Assembly: GCA_002727675.1 (NCBI GenBank)
Contig: PBXQ01000079.1
Location: 1-35,139 of the forward strand
Direction of reading: 5' to 3'
Length of the DNA stretch: 35,139 nt
DNA from: Thermoplasmata archaeon
Lineage (GTDB): Archaea > Thermoplasmatota > Poseidoniia > Poseidoniales > Thalassarchaeaceae
The notes beneath the pieces were generated by a model that was not told where the DNA came from, ran no database searches, and saw nothing but the letters and a program-made list of their open reading frames with translations. Below, one piece after another: positions 23,074 through 31,261 of the stretch. How positions within the stretch are numbered: the stretch's first letter is position 1; every line of letters begins with the position of its first letter. A program made the position numbers and the translations under genes.

Positions 23074-24063
23074 TTATTCTGATTCTGTAAGATCGACAAA
23101 TGGAATGTCGTCACCTGTTTCGTTATCTAATCCATTTAGAAGGTCATCTGCAGTAACTCCTGTGGTAGATATTGCAGTTTCTACCGGAGTGATTCGTTCA
23201 ACATCATCAGGTAATTCTTCATGAACAAGAATCTGTTCTTTCAAAATATCTTCATCAATTTCAATAGCAGACTCTAGTAATAAGTCATCAGCTTCTTGAA
23301 AAGGTGTTCTGGTAACTTCGGTGGTTGGATCTGCCTCAATTAAAGACGCTTCTGCTCGGGCTAATGCCCTTTCAAATCCTGCAGCATTGTTATCATGTAA
23401 GGCATTACGAGCAATTTCAATTTGCGTCTTTGCTTCTTCAACAGATTTTGTTGCTGTGTTTATGTCCCAATTTTTGAATTCACTTTTAGAAAAGTCTTCG
23501 AATTTTTTCTCAAGTGCTTCTAGGCGTTGAACATATTTGTGTGCTTCTTCACTCATTTGTTCACGAGCATAATTAATGAGGCCTTCCCATGCTTCACGAT
23601 GTTCATTATGGGTTGCTTTAGTTGCTTTTTTCCACATGAAACCTAAAGCAGGTTCCCAAGGGTTGCGTCCCAAAGAAGCAACAAGATCGAAAATAAATCG
23701 TGCTCTTCTTTCGAGTGGTCCTTCAATAATTAATTCATTTAGAAAACACGAATCAAATAATCCAAATCCCCAATATGATTTGCTGTGAATTTCAACTCTC
23801 ATTGTTGAATCTTTTAGCACCATTGTCCATTTCTGTTGATCAAAACCAGGTGGTTTTGTTAATATTGGCGGCTCGTGTGCACCAAAACAACGTAACAAAG
23901 CATCTACCACATCTCCTAAGAAAAGAGTCGTTGCCTTATCGGGCCAATTCATATGCCGAAGTCTTTGTTCAGAGTCAATTTTCATCTCTGGTTTACCACG
24001 TTTAACTTGGCACCAAAGGTGGCTACTTAGTGCGTCAACTCCAATTACAGATTGAATAGTCAA
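23074..24063 (-). CDS. Cytoplasmic protein with coiled-coil/helical region, function unknown
   Basis: I do not recognise a family. Residues 1-150 form a globular part with an odd Trp/Cys-rich start (SSHLWCQVKRGKPEM, FGLFDSCFLNELIIEG). Residues about 165-240 are helical and charged (QRLEALEKKFEDFSKSEFKN, VEEAKTQIEIARNALHDN), likely a coiled coil. The C-terminal 90 residues are acidic and low in structure (DDLLNGLDNETGDDIPFVDLTESE). There is no signal peptide or helix. It is convergent with Sec61-beta. The 143 bp upstream, shared with the histone-like gene, shows no further gene. Confidence 0.7.
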   Translation of the reverse strand: MTIQSVIGVDALSSHLWCQVKRGKPEMKIDSEQRLRHMNWPDKATTLFLGDVVDALLRCFGAHEPPILTKPPGFDQQKWTMVLKDSTMRVEIHSKSYWGFGLFDSCFLNELIIEGPLERRARFIFDLVASLGRNPWEPALGFMWKKATKATHNEHREAWEGLINYAREQMSEEAHKYVQRLEALEKKFEDFSKSEFKNWDINTATKSVEEAKTQIEIARNALHDNNAAGFERALARAEASLIEADPTTEVTRTPFQEADDLLLESAIEIDEDILKEQILVHEELPDDVERITPVETAISTTGVTADDLLNGLDNETGDDIPFVDLTESE

Positions 24064-24180
24064 GTCACCCCCTCCTATGTGCTCGGAAATAGCACTAAAG
24101 CATGATTGTTGCTTTAGTTTGATTCCAAAAACATGCTAAATTATTAATTTCTAATTATGTCGGTTTAATCGTAAGACTGA

Positions 24181-24187
24181 ATAAAAG
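24181..24187 (+). promoter_or_regulatory. TATA-like box for the H1-like gene
   Basis: ATAAAAG is centred about 24 nt before the ATG at 24208, consistent with leaderless transcription. The rest of the 24064-24207 spacer shows no gene. Confidence 0.4.
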
Positions 24188-24207
24188 ACACGCTCCGTAG
24201 GCCTTCC

Positions 24208-24972
24208 ATGGCGAAGAAGGCGGGGTCGGCTAAGAAGAAGTCAGATAGTGCTGCAGCAAAGAAAAAATCAGCGGCGGCAAAGAAGGCAGCAGAGACAAGA
24301 AAGAAGAATGCAGCAGCCAAGAAAAAGGCAGCAGCAGCGAAAAAAGCAGCAGAAACTCGCAAAAAGAATGCAGCAGCCAAGAAAAAGGCTGAAGCAGCAG
24401 CAGCCAAGAAAAAGGCAGCAGCAGCGAAAAAAGCAGCGGAAACTCGCAAAAAGAATGCAGCAGCCAAGAAAAAGGCAGCGGAAGAAGCAGAAGCAGCTGC
24501 AAAAAGAAAGGTTGCAGCAGCTAAGGCGGCAGCCACAAGAGCTGCTAAAAAGGCAGAAAAAGCGGCTGCAGAAAAAGCAGCAGCGAAAAAGGCAAAAGCG
24601 GCAAAGGCAGCAGCAACTCGTAAGAAAAACGCAGCTGCTAAAGCTAAAGCAAAGGCAGACGCAGAAGCAGCGGAAGCAGCTCGTTTAGCCCTTGAAGCAA
24701 AGCGTAAACCCGGTTTGTTACTTGCTTCAGATCAAAAAGATGCAAATGTTGCTAAAAAGTTGCGAGCAAGAGCAGCCACATCAACAGCAGCTACTCACGT
24801 TGATTCACGCCAAGAAGTTTCTAAAATCATGTCAAAGGCAGTTAAATCCGGTTCTGGCAAGAAAGAAACTGCAGAAAAGAGGAAAAAGGCATTTCATAAG
24901 CGCTGGCTCGAAGGTGGTAATGCAAAAACGATTGAAGAGTTTGCCTGGCAAAGAGAGTTTCTTAATTCATAA
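24208..24972 (+). CDS. Lys/Ala-rich histone H1-like DNA-binding protein
   Basis: The first 165 residues are almost only Ala and Lys in repeats such as AKKAAETRKKNAAAKKKA, like eukaryotic H1 tails and bacterial HC1/HC2-type proteins. Such tails bind DNA without sequence preference and compact or neutralise it. The last 85 residues (KPGLLLASDQKDANVAKKLR, KRKKAFHKRWLEGGNAKTIE) are less repetitive and may be a folded unit. It has no signal peptide. The role is inferred from composition; ribosome or RNA binding is also possible. Opposite-strand ORFs here are shadows of the repeats. Confidence 0.75.
   Translation: MAKKAGSAKKKSDSAAAKKKSAAAKKAAETRKKNAAAKKKAAAAKKAAETRKKNAAAKKKAEAAAAKKKAAAAKKAAETRKKNAAAKKKAAEEAEAAAKRKVAAAKAAATRAAKKAEKAAAEKAAAKKAKAAKAAATRKKNAAAKAKAKADAEAAEAARLALEAKRKPGLLLASDQKDANVAKKLRARAATSTAATHVDSRQEVSKIMSKAVKSGSGKKETAEKRKKAFHKRWLEGGNAKTIEEFAWQREFLNS
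24321..24476 (+). repeat. Two 69-bp direct repeats within the H1-like gene
   Basis: 24321-24389 and 24408-24476 are nearly identical (one visible A/G change), giving an 87-bp period. They begin GAAAAAGGCAGCAGCAGCG. A third, more diverged unit precedes them. Repeat number may vary between strains by slippage or recombination. Confidence 0.8.
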
Positions 24973-25011
24973 TCAACATCTTCATTGACTTTCTTCCCAT
25001 CACAGACTATC

Positions 25012-25197
25012 GTGCCAAGGCGAAAGTATGGGAAACTGCGCAAGGCAGTTGAGTTACCTAAGAAGGATAATTGTTCGCGTTGCCGTTCAGGAAAATTTTG
25101 CCCAATATTAGGTCATTCGGGTAATGAGGTGACTCCAGAAAAAGAGTGGAAGGGTCCAGAACAAGTTAAGCGTAGAGATGCTAAAAAAAACAAGTAA
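25012..25197 (+). CDS. Small basic Cys-containing protein of unknown function
   Basis: The frame encodes PRRKYGKLRKAVELPKKDNC then SRCRSGKFCPILGH, with three Cys and one His that could form a small zinc site, followed by a basic tail. I prefer the GTG at 25012 (61 residues); the ORF track uses a TTG at 24985. It is basic throughout, so nucleic-acid binding is plausible. It follows the H1-like gene by 40-90 nt on the same strand and may share its transcript. Its stop lies one base from the convergent recombinase stop. Confidence 0.6.
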   Translation: MPRRKYGKLRKAVELPKKDNCSRCRSGKFCPILGHSGNEVTPEKEWKGPEQVKRRDAKKNK

Positions 25198-25198
25198 T

Positions 25199-26245
25199 TT
25201 ATTCGATTTCTCCGAATAAATCAGGCTCTTGTGCTCTATGATATACTTCTCTTAGGGTTTGATCAGTTATGTCAAGATAAACACGAGTTGTGCTGATATC
25301 AGCGTGTCCGAGTAGTCTCTGAATACTAACAATATCTGCGCCACGCTCAAGTAAGCCAGTTGCAAAATTATGCCTCAATGTATGAGGTGAAAGGCGTTTT
25401 CTTGGAATGTGCGCCTCATCTGCAAGTTTGTCCATCATTTTTTGTACGTTTCTTTGAGTAAGTCTGTGCCCTCGCGAATTTATGAATAATGCTTCTTCAT
25501 CTGTAGTATTTCGTGTGGTCTTATGCAACATCCATTTTTCCATTACTGATTTACTCAGTTTAGTGAATAAAACTCGGCGGTCTTTGTTTCCTTTTCCAGA
25601 CCATACTGTTGCAGATAAATCATTAAAATCAATATCAGAGATATTCAATGCACATAATTCACCAACCCTCAGACCTGTTTCTAATAATACAACAACGATT
25701 ACTTCTGCAAGAGGATTTTCTGATTGACGGCAAACTTTGATTAAATCATTCAGTTCTTGACGAGTTAAAGTACGGGGTAATTTTTTACTTCTCTGCGGGC
25801 GTACAATCCATTCAGGAATAGTATGTCCAATCCATTTCAATAAATGTGTTATTGCAGCCAATCGGGCATTAATTGTTGATGGCTGTAAATGAGAGATGGA
25901 TTGCAACCAAATATCAAGTCGGCCGTTATTTGGATCAAGATGACCAACTGATTTAATCATGGTAAAATCTTCGATTTCCTCGTCAGTTAATTTTTCTTCA
26001 CATGGTAAATTAGTTGCAATTAGTTGACGGGAAGCAATAAAATATGCTCTTGATGTGTGTTTACTCTTCTTTTCTGAAACTAATTGTTGTTTATAGCAAC
26101 CAAGCATTGGCAAGTCTCTGAGCCGAGATAATCTGGCTGGTAATGTGAAACCATGACCTACTACTTCATCACTAAAACGCTCAAGATATTGGCGATTACC
26201 AGAATCAGCCCATGTCTGTTTTTCATCATTATTTTTCTGCGACAT
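25199..26245 (-). CDS. Tyrosine recombinase, XerA/XerD-like
   Basis: This 348-residue enzyme cuts and rejoins DNA via a 3'-phosphotyrosine. The catalytic set is complete: Arg 193 (TGLRVGELCAL), Lys 218 (SGKGNKDR), His 298/Arg 301 (SPHTLRHNFATG), His 324 (LLGHADISTT) and Tyr 333 (TRVYLDIT). A SAM-like N-terminal core-binding domain (about 45-150) precedes it. Its size and layout fit archaeal XerA, which resolves chromosome dimers at dif, though a mobile-element integrase cannot be excluded. No mobile-element genes are nearby, favouring a housekeeping role. The upstream leader can form a hairpin covering its ribosome site. Confidence 0.88.
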   Translation of the reverse strand: MSQKNNDEKQTWADSGNRQYLERFSDEVVGHGFTLPARLSRLRDLPMLGCYKQQLVSEKKSKHTSRAYFIASRQLIATNLPCEEKLTDEEIEDFTMIKSVGHLDPNNGRLDIWLQSISHLQPSTINARLAAITHLLKWIGHTIPEWIVRPQRSKKLPRTLTRQELNDLIKVCRQSENPLAEVIVVVLLETGLRVGELCALNISDIDFNDLSATVWSGKGNKDRRVLFTKLSKSVMEKWMLHKTTRNTTDEEALFINSRGHRLTQRNVQKMMDKLADEAHIPRKRLSPHTLRHNFATGLLERGADIVSIQRLLGHADISTTRVYLDITDQTLREVYHRAQEPDLFGEIE

Positions 26246-26247
26246 AC

Positions 26248-26315
26248 TAACCTCTCTTCATCGTTAGCGCCACGCATGACGCCTTATCCCATCCCCTTAC
26301 AGGGAAGCGAGGTTA
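26248..26315 (-). promoter_or_regulatory. Long-range hairpin over the recombinase ribosome site
   Basis: On the minus strand TAACCTCGCTTC and GAAGAGAGGTTA pair over 11 bp with one mismatch, enclosing about 44 nt. The 3' arm contains GAGAGG, the Shine-Dalgarno candidate five to six bases before the ATG at 26245. Folding would hide the ribosome site. Whether it acts as a switch is inference. Confidence 0.45.
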
Positions 26316-26358
26316 GACCCATTTGACTATCAATGCTTCGCGTGTCAAGGTGTATTAT

Positions 26359-26376
26359 CCGTCTAACGTTAAGCGG
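26359..26376. repeat. Imperfect palindrome upstream of the recombinase gene
   Basis: CCGTCTAACGTTAAGCGG is an 18-bp near-palindrome (seven of nine pairs) in the RimK-recombinase spacer. It could be a binding site for a dimeric protein, part of a recombination site or a terminator stem. There is no T-run directly after it on either strand except the nearby CTTTTTC on the minus strand before it. Confidence 0.3.
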
Positions 26377-26391
26377 TTTAGAAAAAGCCAC

Positions 26392-27597
26392 TCACAAATA
26401 ATCACTGCTAAATTCTACAGTTGATGGATTGAAATTATCATTCTGTGAATGGGAAATCCAAGGTTCAAGTTGTTCGTGAATTTTGTTTAATTCTCCATAA
26501 CAAATTATTTCATCACCTTTTCTCAGAATAAATGTTCTTCTTGGTTTCCAAATGTGCATACCTTCACGTGCAATTGCAAATACCACATTGTGTTGTTCTA
26601 TATCTGTGAATAAATCACCAATTTGTTTGCCATTAAGGATTTGGTGCCTTGCTGTTGAAAAACTCACCACTCCATGTCCTGGTCGGCTTCGTAATAGTTG
26701 GTCCAATCCAACTTTACTAAACCCTTGATGGGCTATACAATAATCAATTATAGCACCAGCAACATTAATTCCAGATGCAGACTCAATTCCTTCTAATCCG
26801 GGAGATGAATTTACTTCTAAAACCAAAGGTCCTCGATTGCTTTCTAACAAATCAACACCAGCCACATCTAAATTTAACAAACGCGCAGCACGTGTAGCAA
26901 CTTCTGCGTATTCTCGTGGTAAGTCTATTTTTTCGACTGTCCCATTAAGGTGGAAATTTGAACGAAATTCCGTCCCTCTAGCTTTTCTTCGCATTGCTGC
27001 AACTACTTCGCCACCCACTACTAATACACGTACATCCCGCCCATGACTTTCTTCTATGTATTCCTGAACAAGTACGTGATGGCCTTCTGATAGTAATTTG
27101 TAAGTCAATTCTCTTGCTCTGTCTTCAGAATTAACTAAGAATACTCCACTACCTTGTGTGCCTTCTGTAACTTTAATCACAATTGGCATACCCCCTACTT
27201 GATGCAATGCTCTTTCCACATCTTGCCAAGCGCGAACATGGCAAGTAGTTGGGACAGGTATTCTGTTTTTTGTCAACAATTGTGTTGCATGTAATTTATC
27301 TCTACTTTGACTAATGCCATCACCGCTGTTAGCTACATAAATTCCAAGACGCTCAAATTGACGAATTAAAGCAACTCCATGATGGGTGATAGAATAACCA
27401 ATTCTTGGGATTACAGCATCAACTTCAACAGGCCAACCTGAATTTAGTATTCTTGGTTCTTCATTTCCAACGGTAATACTGAGTCTCATTGGATCTAATA
27501 CCTCAACGTAACAATCACGTTTCTCAGCCTCCTCAACCAGACGACGGGTACTGTACAAACGAGGGCCACGTGAAAGGATAGCTAGGCGCACCGTCAT
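26392..27597 (-). CDS. rimK: RimK-family ATP-grasp glutamate ligase with C-terminal RCK_C-like domain
   Basis: Residues 1-290 are a RimK/MptN/LysX-type ATP-grasp ligase: an N-terminal domain (MTVRLAILSRGPRLYSTRRL), Lys 142 in PIVIKVTEGTQGSGV, the QEYIEES hinge, GRDVRVLVVGGEVVAAMRR and the metal/ATP site LVLEVNSSPGLEGI. It joins Glu or similar amino acids to a protein or cofactor: S6, F420 and tetrahydromethanopterin are known substrates in the family. RimK is usually about 300 residues; here about 100 more form a TrkA-C/RCK_C-like domain (HQILNGKQIGDLF, FAIAREGMHIWKP, LRKGDEIICYGE). That domain often binds a regulatory ligand. The start at the minus-strand ATG is well placed. Confidence 0.88.
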   Translation of the reverse strand: MTVRLAILSRGPRLYSTRRLVEEAEKRDCYVEVLDPMRLSITVGNEEPRILNSGWPVEVDAVIPRIGYSITHHGVALIRQFERLGIYVANSGDGISQSRDKLHATQLLTKNRIPVPTTCHVRAWQDVERALHQVGGMPIVIKVTEGTQGSGVFLVNSEDRARELTYKLLSEGHHVLVQEYIEESHGRDVRVLVVGGEVVAAMRRKARGTEFRSNFHLNGTVEKIDLPREYAEVATRAARLLNLDVAGVDLLESNRGPLVLEVNSSPGLEGIESASGINVAGAIIDYCIAHQGFSKVGLDQLLRSRPGHGVVSFSTARHQILNGKQIGDLFTDIEQHNVVFAIAREGMHIWKPRRTFILRKGDEIICYGELNKIHEQLEPWISHSQNDNFNPSTVEFSSDYL

Positions 27598-27756
27598 GGC
27601 CGGCGGTCCAACCCATCATTTTTGAGACCTATGGAGGAAATCCCATAAAATGCCGACGAAATGTTACCTTTTAGTGTAAAAAAGCCGCTTTGTTAATTAT
27701 TTCAAAATTAATGGTATTGTCGGCGCTTTCATAATCAAACCCGTACTGCCGTAATC

Positions 27757-29070
27757 ATGGAAACAGGCCCCTCAGGACCGCCCGCTTCAGGACCGACCGG
27801 TCCCCCTACAGTGGGTCCATCTGGTCCACCTTCATCAGGCCCTTCAGGCCCTCCTGCGACAATTAAAGGCCCACCAACCAAAGTAAAAGGCCCTCCTGTT
27901 AAAGTCAAAGGACCTCCTAAATCCTTAGCAACTCCTTTTTCAAAGAATGAGATGAAAGAAGAAGATTATGAGGGTCTTGCTGAACAAAATATTGTTCGCC
28001 AAAAGGAATTAGACCGTCGTGATAAAGAAATTGAATTAAAAAAAGAGAAAAATGAAAAGCGTAACAATGTAATATTATTGCTTCTTTTCATGGTCATTTT
28101 TGGCATTGCTGCTTTGTGGCCTATTTCTCATGGAGATATTTCAAGAAATCCACACCAGAACGGTGAAGAGCATGTAATTGTACAACGTTATGCTCAACAA
28201 ACATGGACAAAAGATGATTTGGAATTAATGGATTCAAAGATTTGGGATGGGAATGATGTTTCATCAGGTTCCTTTCAATATGATTTATCTCTTCCAGGAA
28301 TTCCAGTAGCAATTAATGGCGTTACCACTGTATCAATTGAAGTCTCACTCATTAGTTATCGTTCTGATAGCGCTGGTACGGGTTTCAGACTAGGTTTATT
28401 CTCTTCAACTTGTATTGATAATATGGGTGTATCAATGGATGATCTTGATGCTAATTATATCCGTGAAAAAGATTCAATGATTATTGGGGATGAAGTAAAG
28501 GTTGAATTTGAAGTTCCCGCTGGTAAATATTGCTTAATATTTGAATATACAGATCCAGTACCATCGGATGAGCGAGGTTACCGTGCAACAATTGATGCAG
28601 AGATTATAGCACATTGGAATACTCCACTTTTTGCTCCATTATCTGGATTAATGGGTCTTTTAGCAATTTTTGCTGCTGTTGGTGCCCATAAAGTTGGTAA
28701 GGCTTGGAAGGCGGTAGCACAACCGGAAAATCCCGATAAGCAATCTACTGCAGAAGAAGTTTTAGAGCAAGCAGAAAAAGAACGTGGAGCAATGTCTGAA
28801 ACTGGAGTTGATGACGCCCTAGATGAAGAAGAACCCTCATCCGAATCTTCAGAGGAATCAGCAATTGAAACTCCCGAAGAGACACCAACTACTGAAATAC
28901 CAGTAGAGTCACCTCCAGAAGAATCTGTAGCAGAAGAACAAACGGATTCAACTGAACAAGAAGAGTCTGAAAAAATTTACACAGATGATGAGTTACGTGC
29001 ATTTGGTTGGACTGAAGAACAGATAGAATGGCAAAGACAGGCAGAGGCTATTCAAGATAATCAAGAATAG
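27757..29070 (+). CDS. GPP-repeat membrane protein with acidic C-terminal tail
   Basis: The first 56 residues are a low-complexity Gly-Pro repeat (GPSGPPSSGPSGPP, then KGPPTKVKGPPVKVKGPP), collagen-like in composition. A charged helix (QKELDRRDKEIELKKEKNEK) follows, then a membrane helix (about 104-121). An extracellular beta-rich domain of about 165 residues comes next, then a second helix (SGLMGLLAIFAAVGAH). The C-terminal roughly 120 residues are Glu/Ser/Pro/Thr-rich and end with YTDDELRAFGWTEEQIEWQR. There is no signal peptide, so the GPP segment probably lies in the cytoplasm. It lies upstream of the SAP protein and parA on the same strand. The function is unknown. Confidence 0.75.
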   Translation: METGPSGPPASGPTGPPTVGPSGPPSSGPSGPPATIKGPPTKVKGPPVKVKGPPKSLATPFSKNEMKEEDYEGLAEQNIVRQKELDRRDKEIELKKEKNEKRNNVILLLLFMVIFGIAALWPISHGDISRNPHQNGEEHVIVQRYAQQTWTKDDLELMDSKIWDGNDVSSGSFQYDLSLPGIPVAINGVTTVSIEVSLISYRSDSAGTGFRLGLFSSTCIDNMGVSMDDLDANYIREKDSMIIGDEVKVEFEVPAGKYCLIFEYTDPVPSDERGYRATIDAEIIAHWNTPLFAPLSGLMGLLAIFAAVGAHKVGKAWKAVAQPENPDKQSTAEEVLEQAEKERGAMSETGVDDALDEEEPSSESSEESAIETPEETPTTEIPVESPPEESVAEEQTDSTEQEESEKIYTDDELRAFGWTEEQIEWQRQAEAIQDNQE

Positions 29071-29155
29071 GACTCAAATTGATTTTGGGGTTTGCTTTAA
29101 TGTCTTGCAAATTACCAATTCCATAACAAAAGGCCGAAGATGTTGAAAGCCTCTA

Positions 29156-29179
29156 GTGTCCCCTATCATCTTGGGACAC
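29156..29179 (+). promoter_or_regulatory. Hairpin directly before the SAP-protein start
   Basis: GTGTCCC (29156-29162) and GGGACAC (29173-29179) pair perfectly over a 10-nt loop, ending three bases before the ATG at 29183. It could limit ribosome access or mark an operator. If translation began at the GTG 29156 the hairpin would lie within the coding region. Confidence 0.4.
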
Positions 29180-29182
29180 AGA

Positions 29183-31261
29183 ATGGTTGCTGATTCATCG
29201 CCTACTGCTTCTGAGCTAAAATCTATGAATGTGGCCACTTTGAAAGAAATGTGTAAAGAACATGGTTTGAAGGTTTCAGGTAAAAAACAGGAACTTATTG
29301 ACAGGTTATTAGAGGCGACAGCATCTGATGATGATATTTTTCTCTTAGAAGAGGAAGATGATGTAGATGTAATCTATGAAGCTGAAATTGAAGAAGAGGC
29401 TTTTGAACCCTCTATAATTGAAGAAGTAGAAGACGAAATTTTAGATGCTGAAGTTTTCGAAGCAGAACTCTTCGAAGATGAAGAAGAAGATTTTTTCCAA
29501 GAATCTGAACCCAAGGCTGTTAGGAAAACAAGATTACAAGGAGAATCTATATTTTCATCATTATCTAAACCTAATGTAATTGCAACTTTATTAGTTGTAT
29601 TAATTATTGCAGGTGGTGGATATTGGTATTGGAGTAGTCATCTAGATCCGTTTGTCTCTAAGCCCATAGAATATGGAGATCAAATGGAATTTACTATATC
29701 TAGTGGTACATTTGAGGTCGAGGGCGAAGAAATGATTAGAGAGATTGACAATCGTCTTAATGGTGCTCTTGCAGAAATTTGTGAAAAAATTAATGTTGAA
29801 TTTTATGGTTCCGGGGATATTTCTGTTAAGAAGGGAACTAGTAGTGAATTACTAGATTCATCAGACACAAAATTACTCGGGACAGTACAGGCAAAAGATG
29901 CCTATGGGTTGACATTTCTTGCAGTTGAACAAGAATTGACACACCAACTTACTGCAAACATAGAATCTAAAACTTGGTTTGGTGATTCTTCAGAAGGACA
30001 TTGTTCAGTAGAGGGTTCAGTTCCTGGTTATTCTTTATCTCAAACATCTAAATCATGGACTGAAATTGGTAGTAAAGCATTGCTAAGTACTGATTCCTCA
30101 TTAACTTTAGAAGATCCACAAGGTGCTGAAACCTCAATCAATGCAGTATCATTTGGCGTTCCTGATGATTCTTTATCTGATATCATGCCTGAATTATTAC
30201 TTCCCTTAAAACCCGTTGAACTAACTCCTTTATTTGGTAATTCATTACTTGAAGAAGGAAGTAGTGGAACTAGTGGATATTGGGATTGGGTGGTTAGTGG
30301 TTCAGTATCTGTTGATGGAGTAAAGGGATTACAAATCAATATGCAACATACAGAAATTGAAGATTGTATAGGTAGAGCAAACATGGTTCTCTATGTTGTA
30401 CCTTCATCTCCTTGGGCTGTAGAACAACGTGTTGATATTAATCTTGAAAAAAGTCGTTACGATTCATCTGGTTGTGGAGTTTTTGCTGAATATTTAATCG
30501 ACCAAACATTGCCAGAAGGGTCCATAAGTATTCAATATACATTGGTTAAATCATCTATTAATGAGGGTGATGGCATGATTAATTGGCTAGAAGGTTACAA
30601 TCATCGCCCCGCTTCAAATTCAGGTGCAATATCAGCAAATCAAAACTGGGGTAATTCTGGCACGCATATGCCTGACCTAAGCGAATCAAGAGATTGGACA
30701 TTAGATGATGCTGTTGCATGTATAATTAACAAAACAGTTGAGGCTAATGATGCTGCAATTTCTCTAGCATCAGGGGGGTATGTATTCAAAGCTACAGATG
30801 ATAGAAGTAATGGCAATACTCAATGGAATGTTTCGTGGGTGGATGACAATAATGCAGGATGGGTAATAGTTGAAAGTAGGACAGAAAATTGTTCAGTATT
30901 AAGTTTAGATTCTCTTAATGAAGCCGATAGCCCAGCACATAGAAGAGAGAGCATTCCGAAATCAGCCACGATTAAAGAAATTGAAGATAGGATTATCGAT
31001 CCAGAAAGGTATCCTTCATTGGTATCAGATATCACGTCTAATGGTAAATTAACCAGTGATACAACAATTGGGTATTTCTTGACAGTGCCACCCGAAGCAA
31101 ATGATTTGTTAGATTTGATAGATGGTTATCAAGATGGAACAATTGGTGTTACAGGACAACGTGAATGGACTGAAAATGGATTAGATCATTCACTAAATTA
31201 TGCAATTGATGGCACAAATGGCAGAATGGTTGGCTGGATCAAAACTTCTTCAAATTCCTAA
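29183..31261 (+). CDS. SAP-domain single-pass membrane protein
   Basis: The N-terminus carries a SAP motif (SELKSMNVATLKEMCKEHGL, KVSGKKQELIDRLLEA), a helix-extended-helix fold that binds AT-rich DNA in known proteins. An acidic Glu/Asp stretch (about 55-115) and a basic hinge (KAVRKTRLQGES) follow, then one membrane helix (IATLLVVLIIAGGGYWYW). The remaining roughly 535 residues lie outside, beta-rich with few Cys (EDCIGR, SGCGVF). Thus DNA binding faces the cytoplasm and a large domain faces out. I prefer the ATG at 29183 (MVADSSPTASEL, 692 residues); the ORF track uses GTG 29156. It directly precedes parA, so a membrane-DNA tether is an attractive but unproven role. Confidence 0.78.
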   Translation: MVADSSPTASELKSMNVATLKEMCKEHGLKVSGKKQELIDRLLEATASDDDIFLLEEEDDVDVIYEAEIEEEAFEPSIIEEVEDEILDAEVFEAELFEDEEEDFFQESEPKAVRKTRLQGESIFSSLSKPNVIATLLVVLIIAGGGYWYWSSHLDPFVSKPIEYGDQMEFTISSGTFEVEGEEMIREIDNRLNGALAEICEKINVEFYGSGDISVKKGTSSELLDSSDTKLLGTVQAKDAYGLTFLAVEQELTHQLTANIESKTWFGDSSEGHCSVEGSVPGYSLSQTSKSWTEIGSKALLSTDSSLTLEDPQGAETSINAVSFGVPDDSLSDIMPELLLPLKPVELTPLFGNSLLEEGSSGTSGYWDWVVSGSVSVDGVKGLQINMQHTEIEDCIGRANMVLYVVPSSPWAVEQRVDINLEKSRYDSSGCGVFAEYLIDQTLPEGSISIQYTLVKSSINEGDGMINWLEGYNHRPASNSGAISANQNWGNSGTHMPDLSESRDWTLDDAVACIINKTVEANDAAISLASGGYVFKATDDRSNGNTQWNVSWVDDNNAGWVIVESRTENCSVLSLDSLNEADSPAHRRESIPKSATIKEIEDRIIDPERYPSLVSDITSNGKLTSDTTIGYFLTVPPEANDLLDLIDGYQDGTIGVTGQREWTENGLDHSLNYAIDGTNGRMVGWIKTSSNS

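Noticed and set aside
24165-24688. Long opposite-strand and shifted ORFs (123, 90, 146 residues) in the Lys/Ala repeat region
   Set aside because: They are mirror products of the GCA/AAG repeat and have low-complexity sequence without start signals.
26246-26391. A tRNA or other known RNA gene in the recombinase spacer
   Set aside because: There is no T-arm consensus (TTCGAAT type) and no cloverleaf on either strand, only the hairpin reported.
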